A stretch of DNA of 64,000 nt, taken from assembly GCF_029223525.1 (NCBI RefSeq), contig NZ_JARHTQ010000013.1, positions 124,001-188,000 of the forward strand, read 5' to 3'. The stretch's first letter is position 1, and each line of letters begins with the position of its first letter. Below the pieces are notes generated by a model. That model made no database searches. It saw only the letters and a program-made list of their open reading frames with translations, and was not told the origin of the DNA. Source of the DNA: Streptantibioticus ferralitis (GTDB taxonomy: Bacteria; Actinomycetota; Actinomycetes; Streptomycetales; Streptomycetaceae). Shown piece by piece: positions 7,966-16,899 of this stretch. Both the position numbers and the translations under genes were made by a program.

Positions 7966-8655
7966 TCAGACGTCGTCGCCGAGGACCGGCTGCGGCAGGG
8001 TGCCCGCGTTGTGCTCCAGCAGCCGCCAACCACGCGCGCCCTGGCCGAGCACCGACCAGCAGCAGTTGGACAGACCGCCGAGCGACTCCCAGTGCGCCGG
8101 TTCCAGGCCGAGGAGGCGGCCGATGGTGACCCGGATCGCACCTCCGTGGCTCACCACGAGCAGCGTGCCGTCCTCGGGCAGCTTCTCCACCTCGCGCAGC
8201 ACCACCGGCGCCGCCCGATCGGCCACTTCGGTCTCCAGCTCGCCGCCACCGCGCCGCACCGGCTCCCCGCGCTTCCAGGCCAGGTACTGCTCGCCGTACC
8301 GCTCCCTGATCTCGGTGCTGGTCAGGCCCTGCCAGGCGCCCGCGTAGGTCTCCCGCAGCGCCTCGTAGAACGTCGGCTGAAGACCGGTGACGGCGGTCAG
8401 CTCGGCGGCGGTGGCCGTGGCCCGCCGCAGGTCGGAGGAGATCACCACATCCGGCTTGAGGGCGGCGAGCAGCCGGGCCGCCCGGCGCGCCTGGGCGACG
8501 CCGGTCTCGGTCAGCGGGATGTCCGTGGAGCCCTGGAAGCGGCGCTCCAGGTTCCACGCGGTCTGGCCGTGCCGCCACAGGACGACGCGACGCCCGCGGC
8601 CGTTCTTACGGCCGGGCTCCCGCTCGGCCGTACCCTGCTGTGCCCCGCCGGTCAC
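7966..8655 (-). CDS. Histidine phosphatase (phosphoglycerate-mutase-like) family protein
   Basis: A 229-residue cytoplasmic enzyme of the histidine phosphatase superfamily. The catalytic RHG motif is WRHGQTAWN near residue 28, with SSDLRRATATA (about 74), the acid in ALRETYAGAWQGL (about 98) and the second histidine in VVSHGGAIR (about 169). It follows rsfS by 20 bp and is probably cotranscribed with nadD, the LCP gene and rsfS. A phosphoglycerate-mutase-like gene is common at this place in streptomycetes. The substrate is unknown; glycolytic mutase, glucosyl-3-phosphoglycerate phosphatase and cobalamin-pathway phosphatase share this fold. Confidence 0.9.
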   Translation of the reverse strand: MTGGAQQGTAEREPGRKNGRGRRVVLWRHGQTAWNLERRFQGSTDIPLTETGVAQARRAARLLAALKPDVVISSDLRRATATAAELTAVTGLQPTFYEALRETYAGAWQGLTSTEIRERYGEQYLAWKRGEPVRRGGGELETEVADRAAPVVLREVEKLPEDGTLLVVSHGGAIRVTIGRLLGLEPAHWESLGGLSNCCWSVLGQGARGWRLLEHNAGTLPQPVLGDDV

Positions 8656-8675
8656 CGGCGGCTGGTCCTGGGCGC

Positions 8676-9110
8676 TCAGCTCAGCTCTCCGTCCACCTCG
8701 GCGGCCCGCTGCTTCGCGTACTCCGCGGCCTTACCGCGGGTCGCCACGGCGTCCTTGGGCAGCTCGATCTCCGGGCAGTCCTTCCACAGCCGCTCCAACG
8801 CGTAGAAGACCCGCTCCTCGGAGTGCTGGACGTGCACCACGATGTCGACGTAGTCAAGCAGTACCCAGCGGCCGTCACGCTCGCCCTCGCGGCGCACCGG
8901 CTTGGCGCCCAGCTCCTTGTGCAACCGCTCCTCGACCTCGTCGACGATCGACTTGACCTGGCGGTCGTTGGGAGCGGAGGCGAGCAGGAACGCGTCCGTG
9001 ATGGCCAGCACGTCGCTGACGTCGTAGGCGATGATGTCGTGCGCGAGCTTGTCGGCTGCCGCCTGGGCGGCGGCGGTGATCAGCTCGATGGAGCGGTCCG
9101 TGGCGGTCAC
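8676..9110 (-). CDS. rsfS: Ribosomal silencing factor RsfS
   Basis: A 144-residue RsfS/Iojap protein that binds L14 on the 50S subunit and blocks joining with 30S under nutrient limitation. Diagnostic segments are DIIAYDVSDVLAITDAF (about residues 24-40), GRWVLLDYVDIVVHVQHSEE (about 80-100) and ALERLWKDCPEIEL. The length is normal apart from a charged C-terminal tail. The gene sits between the LCP gene and the histidine phosphatase in the usual nadD-LCP-rsfS order. A tandem 53-bp repeat separates it from the LCP gene. Confidence 0.96.
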   Translation of the reverse strand: MTATDRSIELITAAAQAAADKLAHDIIAYDVSDVLAITDAFLLASAPNDRQVKSIVDEVEERLHKELGAKPVRREGERDGRWVLLDYVDIVVHVQHSEERVFYALERLWKDCPEIELPKDAVATRGKAAEYAKQRAAEVDGELS

Positions 9111-9174
9111 AAGCCAAGCTTTCCGATCGGGAACGGGTACGCCTCCAGGGTCTCATGCCGCGGTGACATGCCCT

Positions 9175-9280
9175 CCCGTCGCCCACCCCCACCCTCAACG
9201 GAGCCCCCTCGGGGCGCAGCGCCCACACCCGTCGCCCACCACCACCCTCAACCGACACCCTCCGGGGCGCAGTGCCCACT
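9175..9280. repeat. Two tandem copies of a 53-bp intergenic repeat
   Basis: Copies at 9175-9227 and 9228-9280 both start CCCGTCGCCCACC and contain CACCCTCAAC and GGGGCGCAG. They are roughly 85% identical. The same family, in the reverse sense, lies between PBP2 and mreD at 34778-34906. The copies hold no gene and look like a streptomycete interspersed repeat. Confidence 0.7.
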
Positions 9281-9306
9281 CGCGAGTTTTCGGCTCGCTT
9301 GTTGGG

Positions 9307-10968
9307 TCACCCCTTGTAGTCGCCGCCCAGCACCACCGTGACGTCCGCGTTGTTGGCGCCCTGCCCCTTGGTGACGGCGCTGTCCGGCAGTCCCAGGGTC
9401 TTGGCCAGCTCCTTGGCGGTCTTTGCCTGGTTGTCGGAGCTGTAGAGCACCTGCGACCTGGTCTGCGGCGTAGCGGACCCGCCGTCCACATAGGTGTAGC
9501 CGGAGTTGACCACCGCGACCTGGGCGGCGGCCGCCGCCTTCTTGCCGCCGGTGGCGTCGCGCACCGCGACCCGCGGGATGCCGCTGGGGTTGGTGTTCTT
9601 CACGGTGCCGCCGAGGACGTCCTTGACCACGCTGTTGGTGGCCTGCTCGCTGAGGGTGCCGTCGGGCTGGACGGGCAGCATGGCGGTCGCGTAGTGGCCG
9701 GACTTCTCCTGGTCGGCGAGGTGCGCCAAGGTGGCGCCGAGCTGGGCGTCGCTCAGTGACGGGTCGGGGATGGCGCCCAGGCTGTCGACGATCTTGGTGG
9801 CGGTGGCGCCGTCGCTCGGCAGCTTCATCAGCACCCCCTGCATGACCTGCCCGAACCGCGTCAGCTGCTTGTTCTGCGGCTCACCGGGGCCGCGGTAGCC
9901 GGCGTACGCCACCGCCGCCTGCCCGTTCAGCTCCTGCTGCCGGCCCGCGTTCACCAGGGTCTTGCCGCCGGAGGTGACCGCGGTGTCGGTGTCGACGGTG
10001 ATGCCGCCCACCGCATCGACCAGGATCTCCAGATAGGGCGTGTCCAGCCGCCAGGTGCCCTGGATGTTCGCGCCCAGCAAGGCGTTGAGGGCGTCGCGGG
10101 TGGGGCCGGCGCCCTGGTCCACGACCGACTTGCCGAGCGTCGTGGTGCCGCCATCGGCGTTCACGGAAAGGGAGTTGGGGAGCAGGACGGTGGTGCCCTT
10201 GCCGGTGGTCTCGTTGCCCACCAGGAGCGCGGTGGAGCTGTCGTTGCTGTCGACCTGGCGTAGATGCACCACGATGACATCACGCTTCTGGGCGCCGGTC
10301 GCCTGCGCCGCGGCGCCGCCCTTGCCGAACCCCGGCAGCTTTCCGGCCTGCCAGAGGTAGCCGACACCGCCGACGAGAGCCAGCACCAGCAGCACGACCA
10401 GGGCCACGACCCGGGTGCGGCCGCGCCGCTTGCGTTCATCGCGGCGCTCGGTGCGGGACTCGGAGAACGCCAGCCAGTCGATGACGTCCTCGGCCTGCTC
10501 GTCCTCGTCCTCGACGAAGGCGAACTGCTCGGTCTGGAACTCGCGGGGCGCCTCCTCGTCGCGGCGCGGCGGCACGGTCGGCGGGGACTGCCGCTCCGCC
10601 GCGGGCGGCGGCTCCTGTTGGCGCGGCTGCGGAACCTGGTACCGCTGTTCGTCATAGGACGGCTGGGGGTACGCCGCCGGGTCCTGATAGCCCGGCTGCT
10701 GGTAGGTCTGGTAGCCCTCGTGGCCCTGGTAGCCGCCCGGCTGCTGGTAGTCCGGGGGGTACGGCTGCTGGACGTACCCCTGCTGCGGGTACTGCGGATC
10801 CGGGTACGGGGCGTACTGCTGCTGGCCCTGGTAGTACGCCGGGTCGTATTCCTGCTGCGGGGCCTGCTGCTGCGGGGCCTGCGGGTACGGGTCGTAGCCC
10901 TGCTGCCCCTGCTGCCGGTATCCACCCGCGTACGGGTCCTGGCCGTAGTGCTCCTGGTCGCCGCTCAC
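9307..10968 (-). CDS. LytR-CpsA-Psr (LCP) family protein with LytR_C domain
   Basis: A membrane-anchored extracytoplasmic enzyme of the LCP family, which attaches teichoic-acid or polysaccharide chains to peptidoglycan. In order, the 553 residues give a Q/Y/P-rich cytoplasmic tail (1-135, many PQQ, QGYDPY repeats), an acidic stretch, one transmembrane helix (about 187-206), an LCP-type domain (about 230-400, with TTVLLPNSL and GPTRDALNALLGANIQG) and a LytR_C domain (about 460-553, ending VTVVLGGDYKG). The fit to classical LCP motifs is loose, so catalytic activity is less certain than the domain layout. The gene follows nadD by 44 bp and precedes rsfS. Confidence 0.87.
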   Translation of the reverse strand: MSGDQEHYGQDPYAGGYRQQGQQGYDPYPQAPQQQAPQQEYDPAYYQGQQQYAPYPDPQYPQQGYVQQPYPPDYQQPGGYQGHEGYQTYQQPGYQDPAAYPQPSYDEQRYQVPQPRQQEPPPAAERQSPPTVPPRRDEEAPREFQTEQFAFVEDEDEQAEDVIDWLAFSESRTERRDERKRRGRTRVVALVVLLVLALVGGVGYLWQAGKLPGFGKGGAAAQATGAQKRDVIVVHLRQVDSNDSSTALLVGNETTGKGTTVLLPNSLSVNADGGTTTLGKSVVDQGAGPTRDALNALLGANIQGTWRLDTPYLEILVDAVGGITVDTDTAVTSGGKTLVNAGRQQELNGQAAVAYAGYRGPGEPQNKQLTRFGQVMQGVLMKLPSDGATATKIVDSLGAIPDPSLSDAQLGATLAHLADQEKSGHYATAMLPVQPDGTLSEQATNSVVKDVLGGTVKNTNPSGIPRVAVRDATGGKKAAAAAQVAVVNSGYTYVDGGSATPQTRSQVLYSSDNQAKTAKELAKTLGLPDSAVTKGQGANNADVTVVLGGDYKG

Positions 10969-11012
10969 GGGTGGTGCCCTCCAGATCAGTAGACGAGTTC
11001 CGCGGGCATTCG

Positions 11013-11663
11013 CTACCCGACGTCCCGGTACAGATTCCGCTTGTTGATGTAGCGCACCACACCGTCGGGCACCAGATACCAGACCGGTTCGCCCTGCGCC
11101 ACGCGGTCTCTGATCTCGGTCGACGAGATCGCCAGAGCGGGTACCTCGACCAGTGACACGCCCCCGTTGGGGATGCCCGGGTCGGACAGGGTGTGCCCGG
11201 GCCTGGTCACGCCGATGAAGTGTGCCATCGAGAAGAGTTCCTGGGCGTCCCGCCAGGAGAAGATCTGTGCCAGCGCGTCGGCGCCGGTGATGAAGAAGAG
11301 GTCCACGTCGCCGTACTCGGCCCGCAGGTCCCGCAGGGTGTCGAGGGTGTAGGTACGACCGCCGCGGTCGATGTCGATGCGGCTCACCGAGAACTGCGGG
11401 TTCGACGCGGTCGCGATGACCGTCATCAGATAGCGGTCTTCCGCCGGGGAGACGCGCTTGTGTTCCTTCTGCCAGGGCTGACCGGTCGGCACGAACACGA
11501 CCTCGTCGAGATGGAAGAGGCTCGCGACCTCGCTAGCCGCCACCAGGTGACCGTGGTGGATGGGATCGAATGTCCCGCCCATCACACCGAGTCGTTTCTT
11601 CACTGGCCCAGCCCCTCCGTCAGCGGTCGCGGAGGGGCGCACGGACGCCGCCTGCTCTCCCAT
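11013..11663 (-). CDS. nadD: Nicotinate-nucleotide adenylyltransferase
   Basis: Makes deamido-NAD from nicotinate mononucleotide and ATP in NAD synthesis. The nucleotidyltransferase signature [12 protein letters not shown] is near residue 29; [10 protein letters not shown] (about 185) is the second signature, of the SSTxIR type. With the ATG at 11663 the protein is 216 residues; a GTG (about 11603, giving [10 protein letters not shown]) would give a product nearer the core family length, so the start is uncertain by 20 codons. The gene begins the nadD-LCP-rsfS-phosphatase group. Confidence 0.96.
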   Translation of the reverse strand: MGEQAASVRPSATADGGAGPVKKRLGVMGGTFDPIHHGHLVAASEVASLFHLDEVVFVPTGQPWQKEHKRVSPAEDRYLMTVIATASNPQFSVSRIDIDRGGRTYTLDTLRDLRAEYGDVDLFFITGADALAQIFSWRDAQELFSMAHFIGVTRPGHTLSDPGIPNGGVSLVEVPALAISSTEIRDRVAQGEPVWYLVPDGVVRYINKRNLYRDVG

Positions 11664-11706
11664 GCGAGCACACCCTACTTGGCCCCTCGGGGAGCGCCGA
11701 CCCGGA

Positions 11707-11853
11707 TCAGCGGTCCCGGTTGAAGCGCGTGGTGATCCACAGCAGGAGCAGCAGGATGAACAGCGCGCCGCCGCCGGTGAGGTACGGGCTCAGGCTCTCG
11801 TGGTTGCCGCCTTCGGCGAGCTGCGTCAGAGCTGCTGGGAGGTTTGCGGTCAT
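11707..11853 (-). CDS. Small single-pass membrane protein (48 aa)
   Basis: From the ATG at 11853 the product is [16 protein letters not shown] followed by one hydrophobic helix (about residues 28-42, [13 protein letters not shown]) and a short basic tail TTRFNRDR. The frame is open further upstream, but the longer reading adds unlikely sequence. From memory, a near-identical small protein lies at this place (next to nadD) in many streptomycetes, which supports it as a real gene. The function is unknown. Confidence 0.75.
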   Translation of the reverse strand: MTANLPAALTQLAEGGNHESLSPYLTGGGALFILLLLLWITTRFNRDR

Positions 11854-12035
11854 GGTCGGCAGGACCCCTTGCGGTCGAGGATGCGGTCGAGTCGCGGTGA
11901 GTCGCCGGGCGGCGGACCGGGCCGGAAACTCGTGCCACATGGTACGTGCGGGGCGTCAGGAACCCTACGCAGCCCCCGCGCGTCCTGACTTCGTACGCCT
12001 TCGCGTACCCGAACACCGAACCGAGTAACCGACCG

Positions 12036-12176
12036 TCAGTCCTTGTCCCCGTAACCACGCAGCAGGAACCACGCGAGGAAGGCCACTCCAAGCACCGCGA
12101 CGACGATGACGATGGGCAAGAGCTCGCTGGAGACCGGTGCCCCGTCGGCGAGGTGGTACATCACGGCGTTCTGCAT
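12036..12176 (-). CDS. Small single-pass membrane protein (46 aa)
   Basis: Starts at ATG 12176 (MQNAVMYHLADG) or at the ATG five codons later. A hydrophobic helix (LPIVIVVAVLGVAFLAWFLL) takes up most of the chain, with a charged tail RGYGDKD. It has the same plan as the 48-residue protein downstream of it: short outer end, one helix, polar tail. The M48 membrane-type peptidase is divergent from it, 91 bp away. The function is unknown. Confidence 0.7.
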   Translation of the reverse strand: MQNAVMYHLADGAPVSSELLPIVIVVAVLGVAFLAWFLLRGYGDKD

Positions 12177-12267
12177 GCTTCTCAGCGTAGTCCTGTCACA
12201 GACGGGCCCTATCGTGGGGTGTGTCAGGGGGACGAGCACGAACTGGCTATCAGGGGATTGAGGCCCA

Positions 12268-13320
12268 ATGACCGTGCCGAACGAATCGAACGACAAGGTG
12301 CCGAGCCGTAACCGCACCCGCTTCCCGGGGATCTCGTCGCGTGCCTACGAGCATCCCGCGGACCGCTCGGCGCTGGTGGCGCTGCGCAAGCTGAGCGGTT
12401 TCGACACCGTGTTCAAGGCACTCAGCGGGCTGCTGCCCGAGCGGTCACTGCGGCTGCTGTTCCTGTCGGACTCGGTGCGGGTCAGCGAGCAGCAGTTCCC
12501 GCACCTGCACACCATGCTGCGGGACGCCTGCTACATCCTGGACCTGGAGAAGGTCCCGCCGATGTACGTCAACCAGGACCCGCAGCCCAACGCCATGTGC
12601 ATCGGCCTGGACGAGCCGATCATCGTGGTCACCACCGGTCTGGTGGAGCTCCTCGACGAGGAGGAGATGCGAGCGGTCGTCGGACACGAGGTGGGCCACG
12701 CACTGTCCGGCCATGCGGTGTACCGCACGATTCTGCTGTTCCTCACCAATCTGGCACTTCGGGTGGCGTGGATCCCGCTGGGCAACGTGGCGATCATGGC
12801 GATCGTCACCGCACTGCGCGAGTGGTTCCGCAAGTCGGAGCTGTCGGCGGACCGGGCGGGGCTGCTGGTCGGCCAGGACCTGCAGGCGTCCATGCGCGGA
12901 CTGATGAAGCTGGCCGGCGGCAACCACCTGCACGAGATGAACGTGGACGAGTTCCTCAAGCAGGCGGAGGAGTACGAGTCCGGCGGCGATCTGCGCGACT
13001 CGGTGCTGAAGATCCTCAACGTGCTGCCGCGCAGCCACCCCTTCACCACGGTCCGGGCGGCCGAGCTGAAGAAGTGGGCGGACAGCCCCGACTACCAGCG
13101 GATCCTGGACGGGAACTACCCGCGCCGCGAGGAGGACAAGGACACCTCGGTGTACGACTCCTTCAAGGAGTCCGCGAACCACTACGCGGACCATGTGAAG
13201 TCCAGCAAGGACCCGCTGATGGGCCTGATCAGCGACATCGCGTCGGGCGCCGGGGACATCGGCGGCAAGCTCCGCGACCGGTTCACCGGCGGCTCGGGCT
13301 CGGGCTCGGACCGGTCCTGA
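12268..13320 (+). CDS. M48-family zinc metallopeptidase
   Basis: A 350-residue peptidase of the M48 (HtpX/Ste24-like) family. The zinc motif HEVGH is at residues 140-144 and the third ligand is probably Glu191 in SELSADRAG. Hydrophobic stretches follow the zinc motif (about 152-185), so it is probably membrane-associated. The C-terminal part is hydrophilic, with HPFTTVRAAELKKW near 255 (typical of the family) and a Gly/Ser-rich end. The ATG at 12268 has GAGG five bases upstream. Its last 38 bp overlap the 3' end of the convergent gene at 13283. A role in membrane protein quality control is inferred. Confidence 0.92.
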   Translation: MTVPNESNDKVPSRNRTRFPGISSRAYEHPADRSALVALRKLSGFDTVFKALSGLLPERSLRLLFLSDSVRVSEQQFPHLHTMLRDACYILDLEKVPPMYVNQDPQPNAMCIGLDEPIIVVTTGLVELLDEEEMRAVVGHEVGHALSGHAVYRTILLFLTNLALRVAWIPLGNVAIMAIVTALREWFRKSELSADRAGLLVGQDLQASMRGLMKLAGGNHLHEMNVDEFLKQAEEYESGGDLRDSVLKILNVLPRSHPFTTVRAAELKKWADSPDYQRILDGNYPRREEDKDTSVYDSFKESANHYADHVKSSKDPLMGLISDIASGAGDIGGKLRDRFTGGSGSGSDRS

Positions 13321-14353
13321 GCAGCCCGCAGACCGAGGTGACCGGCTTGCCGTGGTCGTAGGGGTCCACTCCGGCCCCCGAGCTCACGCTCTGCCCGGCC
13401 AGCAGCGGTCGGAAGTACCCGGCCGGGTCGCCCGCGCAGGTGAGCGGCCCGGCCTCGACCGCTGCCTGCTGCACCTGGACCTGGCGGTTGCCCAGGTCGG
13501 CGCGGTCGAAGTACAGCTTCAGCTGCCGCCGCACGGTGAACAGCGAGGCCTGGCCGGGCCCGGTGCCGATGGCCCGCACCGCGTAGACCATGGTGTGGTC
13601 GGTGAAGATCTGCAGGCCGTCGGCGCCCTGCTCGCTCACGGTCATGGTGCCGCGCACCCGCACGCCCGGGTCGGCCAGCGCGATCCGGGCGGGGTCGAAG
13701 CGGACCAGCCAACCGGTCGCGGCGTACTGTCCGTCGTCTGCCGGGCGGGCGAGGCTGCGGTCGAACTGGTCGAGCTGGCCGGGGTTGAGCAGCTCGCGGA
13801 CGGCGCGTACATCGCCGCCGGTGAGCGCGGCCTGTTCGACCGAGGAGGCGACCAGGTACTCCTTCGCGGTGGTCAGGGCCTGTAGGACCTGGCTCTGGGA
13901 GAAGTGGTCGGTGGCGCTGATCTGGGGCAGGGTGATGCCCTCGGCGCCCACCTGGTAGCGCGCCACGTCATCGGCGGCGAAGAGCCGGCCGGCGGCGGCG
14001 ACCGGCACCGGGCCCTGCGGTGTCAGCGGAACCAGGGTTATCCGCAGCGGATCGACATCCGGAGGCGCGGTGGGCCGGTACGGGTGACGTATGCCCAGGT
14101 AGATGGCGGTACCGAAGGCGAGCGCGATCAGCAGGACCAGGACGAGCGCCTGGCGTCCGGCGCCCGCCCGGCCCAGCGGACGCCGGGTCCGCACCGCACG
14201 GGACATTCCGCCCATACGTTCCTGCGCCGAGAACTCCTGTATGCGGGCAGCCCGGACAAACGACTCGTCGAACACGACGGATCGGTACTCGTCGTCACCG
14301 CCCCCCGGGACGCCCTCGGGTGTCCCCTCCGGAGGGTCTGCATGCCCGGCCAT
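13283..14353 (-). CDS. Conserved single-pass membrane protein, paralogue of the next gene
   Basis: A 356-residue protein starting at ATG 14353 (MAGHADPPEG). A short cytoplasmic N-terminus carries DDEYRSVVFDESFVRAARI, then a basic stretch, one transmembrane helix (about residues 68-88) and a large extracytoplasmic part ending in a Ser/Pro tail. The VVFDE-FVRAA signature is repeated in the gene upstream of it (14493-15011), showing the two are paralogues. Its 3' end overlaps the M48 gene tail to tail. I recognise the pair as a streptomycete feature upstream of proA, but no function can be read from the sequence. Confidence 0.8.
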   Translation of the reverse strand: MAGHADPPEGTPEGVPGGGDDEYRSVVFDESFVRAARIQEFSAQERMGGMSRAVRTRRPLGRAGAGRQALVLVLLIALAFGTAIYLGIRHPYRPTAPPDVDPLRITLVPLTPQGPVPVAAAGRLFAADDVARYQVGAEGITLPQISATDHFSQSQVLQALTTAKEYLVASSVEQAALTGGDVRAVRELLNPGQLDQFDRSLARPADDGQYAATGWLVRFDPARIALADPGVRVRGTMTVSEQGADGLQIFTDHTMVYAVRAIGTGPGQASLFTVRRQLKLYFDRADLGNRQVQVQQAAVEAGPLTCAGDPAGYFRPLLAGQSVSSGAGVDPYDHGKPVTSVCGLLRTGPSPSPSRR

Positions 14354-14492
14354 ACAACAAGAGTAGGTCGGCCATGCCGCAGGTGAACGCCCCGGTACCA
14401 GACAAGTTTTGAGCAAGCGTCACAAACCGCTCGGAGCCGTCCCCCCGCGGGCACCAGGACATCGGCCCGGCAGGCATCCCGGGCCCGCCGCC

Positions 14493-15011
14493 TCAGGGCC
14501 CGGTGGAGGAGGCCACCCTGACCTGCGGTGGCGCGGTGTCCACCCGTCCGGTCGCGGGCAGGGGCGCGGGCTGCCGACCGCCGCCCCCGGCGCCACGGTA
14601 GACGGCGACGAAGGTCAAAGCGATCACCCCGATACCCATCACCAACGCCAGCACCCATGCGATGGTGCGGTGCCAGCGGGTGTGGCTGCGATAGGCGTGG
14701 CGGTGCGGGCGACCGTAACCGCCGAAGTGGTCCTGGTCGGCGTCGTCCGCGAAGCGGCCGGGCCGGTAGCCGTCGTGGCGGAGGGTCTCGTCGTCGAGGC
14801 CGTCGTCCTCGGCGCCGCCGATCCTGGTCCGCGCTGCGTCGGCTTCCGCCAGGGCCTGGGCGGCGGCGAGCAGTCGCTCGTGCGCGGTCGGCTCATGGAG
14901 CGTCGCCGCCCGCACGAAGGCCTCGTCGAAGACCACGGATGCGAACTCGTCGTCCGCGCCGCCGTGGTCCTCACCGTCCGGGAACGGCTTACCGCCCACA
15001 TCCTCAGGCAC
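14493..15011 (-). CDS. Small conserved membrane protein sharing the VVFDE-FVRAA motif
   Basis: A 172-residue protein from the GTG at 15011 (VPEDVGGKPFPDGED). It has the signature DDEFASVVFDEAFVRAATL near residue 24, an Ala-rich charged stretch, a His/Arg-rich segment, one transmembrane helix (about 128-148) and a short tail. It shares the N-terminal signature and topology with its neighbour but lacks most of the outer domain. Of the alternative starts, only the GTG keeps the signature without adding unlikely sequence. Likely cotranscribed with that neighbour. The function is unknown. Confidence 0.75.
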   Translation of the reverse strand: MPEDVGGKPFPDGEDHGGADDEFASVVFDEAFVRAATLHEPTAHERLLAAAQALAEADAARTRIGGAEDDGLDDETLRHDGYRPGRFADDADQDHFGGYGRPHRHAYRSHTRWHRTIAWVLALVMGIGVIALTFVAVYRGAGGGGRQPAPLPATGRVDTAPPQVRVASSTGP

Positions 15012-15103
15012 CCGTCCAGGGTAAGCCCGGGATGGTCGCGTTGGGCAGGGAGAAGGCGAATTCGGCAGTGGTGACCGCCACTTCGCGCCAGAAAGGTGCG
15101 GTC

Positions 15104-16363
15104 TCAGCGGATATGGCCGTCGCCGGTCACCACGTACTTCGTGGAGGTCAGCTCGGGCAGGCCCATCGGCCCGCGGGCGTGCAACTTCTGTGTGGAGATG
15201 CCGATTTCGGCACCGAAGCCGAACTGGCTGCCGTCGGTGAACCGGGTCGAGGCGTTCACCATCACGGCGGTGGAGTCCACCAGGGAGACGAAGCGGCGGG
15301 CCGCGGCCTGGTCGCGGGTGATGATGGCCTCGGTGTGCCCCGAGGACCACTGCCGGATGTGCGCCACGGCCGCGTCCAGGTCCGGGACGACGGCGGCCGC
15401 GATGTCGTACGACAGGTACTCGGTCGCCCAGTCCTCGTCGGTCGCCGGAACGACGGTGTCCGACGCGCGCTGCCAGCTCGGGTCGCCGTGCACGGTCACC
15501 CCCGCCTCGGCGAGCGCGGCCAGCGCCCGCGGCAGGAAGGCATCGGCGACGGCCGTGTGCACCAGTACCGTCTCCGCGGCATTGCACACACTGGGCCGCG
15601 ACGCCTTGGCGTTGACCAGGACCCGCACGGCCATGTCGAGGTCGGCGTGCTCGTCCACGTACACATGGCAGTTGCCGACACCGGTCTCGATGACCGGCAC
15701 CGTGGACTCCTCCACGACCGTCCTGATCAGCGAGGCGCCACCGCGCGGAATGAGGACGTCCACCAGGCCGCGGGCTCGCATCAGCTCCTTGACGGACTCA
15801 CGGCTCTCGCCGGGCACCAGTTGCACGGCGTCGGCGGGCAGCCCGGCCGACTCCACCGCGTCCCGCAACACCGCGACCAGCGCGGTGTTCGAGGCGTACG
15901 CGGACGAGGAGCCGCGCAGCAGCACCGCGTTGCCCGACTTCAGGCAGAGCGCGGCGGCGTCCACGGTGACGTTGGGACGGGCCTCGTAGATGATGCCGAC
16001 AACACCGAGCGGCACCCGGACCTGGCGCAGTTCCAGACCGTTGGGCAGCGTGGAGCCGCGGACCACCTCACCGACCGGGTCCGGCAGCGCCACCACCTTG
16101 GCCACATCCGCGGCGATGGCCTCGATCCGCTCGGGGGTCAGGGTCAGCCGATCGATGATCGCCTCGCTGGTCCTGTTGACCCGGGCCTTGGCGATGTCCT
16201 CGGCGTTGGCCGCGACGATCTCCTCGGTACGGGCGCGCAGCGCGTCGGCGATCACGAGCAGCGCACCGTCGCGCACGGCCCGCGGCAGCGGCGCGAGCAC
16301 GGCGGCGGCCGCCTTCGCACGGCGGGCGGTGTCGAGTACGGGCGAGGTTGCGCTACTGGTCAT
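15104..16363 (-). CDS. proA: Glutamate-5-semialdehyde dehydrogenase (gamma-glutamyl phosphate reductase)
   Basis: Second step of proline synthesis: NADPH-dependent reduction of glutamyl-5-phosphate. A 419-residue protein of the aldehyde dehydrogenase superfamily. Diagnostic segments are [17 protein letters not shown] (about residue 118), [13 protein letters not shown] (about 142), and the catalytic cysteine in [13 protein letters not shown] (about 259). The ATG at 16363 gives a normal N-terminus. It lies downstream of proB in the same direction, separated by one conserved unknown gene, so the proline genes may form an operon. Confidence 0.98.
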   Translation of the reverse strand: MTSSATSPVLDTARRAKAAAAVLAPLPRAVRDGALLVIADALRARTEEIVAANAEDIAKARVNRTSEAIIDRLTLTPERIEAIAADVAKVVALPDPVGEVVRGSTLPNGLELRQVRVPLGVVGIIYEARPNVTVDAAALCLKSGNAVLLRGSSSAYASNTALVAVLRDAVESAGLPADAVQLVPGESRESVKELMRARGLVDVLIPRGGASLIRTVVEESTVPVIETGVGNCHVYVDEHADLDMAVRVLVNAKASRPSVCNAAETVLVHTAVADAFLPRALAALAEAGVTVHGDPSWQRASDTVVPATDEDWATEYLSYDIAAAVVPDLDAAVAHIRQWSSGHTEAIITRDQAAARRFVSLVDSTAVMVNASTRFTDGSQFGFGAEIGISTQKLHARGPMGLPELTSTKYVVTGDGHIR

Positions 16364-16461
16364 GAGGGAAGCCTACTGAGCCGCGGCGGCATGCCGGCCA
16401 TGATTCCGCCATGCAAGACGCGTGCTGGTACGCACCGGCTAACCCCGATTCGAGCGGACCC

Positions 16462-16899
16462 TCAATAGGGGTGCACGCCGACCGGCGTGGCCGGGGGTGG
16501 GCCGTAGCCCTCCGCGACACGTTGGTGGTACGTCTCGCGGTCGATGACCTCAAGGCCGACGATCTCCCAGGGCGGCAGCTTGGCTGTGGCGCGGTGCTCA
16601 CCCCACAGCCGCAGCGCGATGGCCGCCGCGTCGTGCAGATCGCGCGCCTCCTCCCAGTAGCGGATCTCCGCGTGGTTGGTGGCGTAGCGGCTGGTGAGCA
16701 GGAACGGGTGGTCATGGGCAAGCTGCTCCAGCGCCCGCCGGACCTCCGCCAGCGGCGCCTCGTCGCCCGAGACGCTGAGCGTGACATGCCACAAGCGGGA
16801 GGCGTTGCGCTCCCGGGTCTGCGATTCCGGCTCCGGACCCTGCGCGGGACGGTCCGTCTGTATGCCGTCGACGCTGGTCAGGGTCCGTTCCTCGCCCAC
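16462..16899 (-). CDS. Conserved hypothetical protein between proB and proA
   Basis: About 145 residues. The conserved core runs from ASRLWHVTLSVSGDEAPLAE through DHPFLLTSRYATNHAEIRYW to VEGYGPPP-like AEGYGPPPATPVGVHPY at the end. The core could be a small globular alpha/beta domain. The start is unclear: the first good residues are LTSVDGIQTD, whose first codon is CTG (16881) with GAGGA about eight bases upstream; a GTG at 16899 is in frame but has no ribosome site, and the frame further up enters GC-rich palindromic repeat sequence. The function is unknown. Confidence 0.72.
   Translation of the reverse strand: MGEERTLTSVDGIQTDRPAQGPEPESQTRERNASRLWHVTLSVSGDEAPLAEVRRALEQLAHDHPFLLTSRYATNHAEIRYWEEARDLHDAAAIALRLWGEHRATAKLPPWEIVGLEVIDRETYHQRVAEGYGPPPATPVGVHPY

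Noticed and set aside
9031-9759. Plus-strand ORF over the 53-bp repeats and the end of the LCP gene
   Set aside because: Made partly of the repeat and partly of LCP antisense; Val/Gly-rich with no ribosome site.
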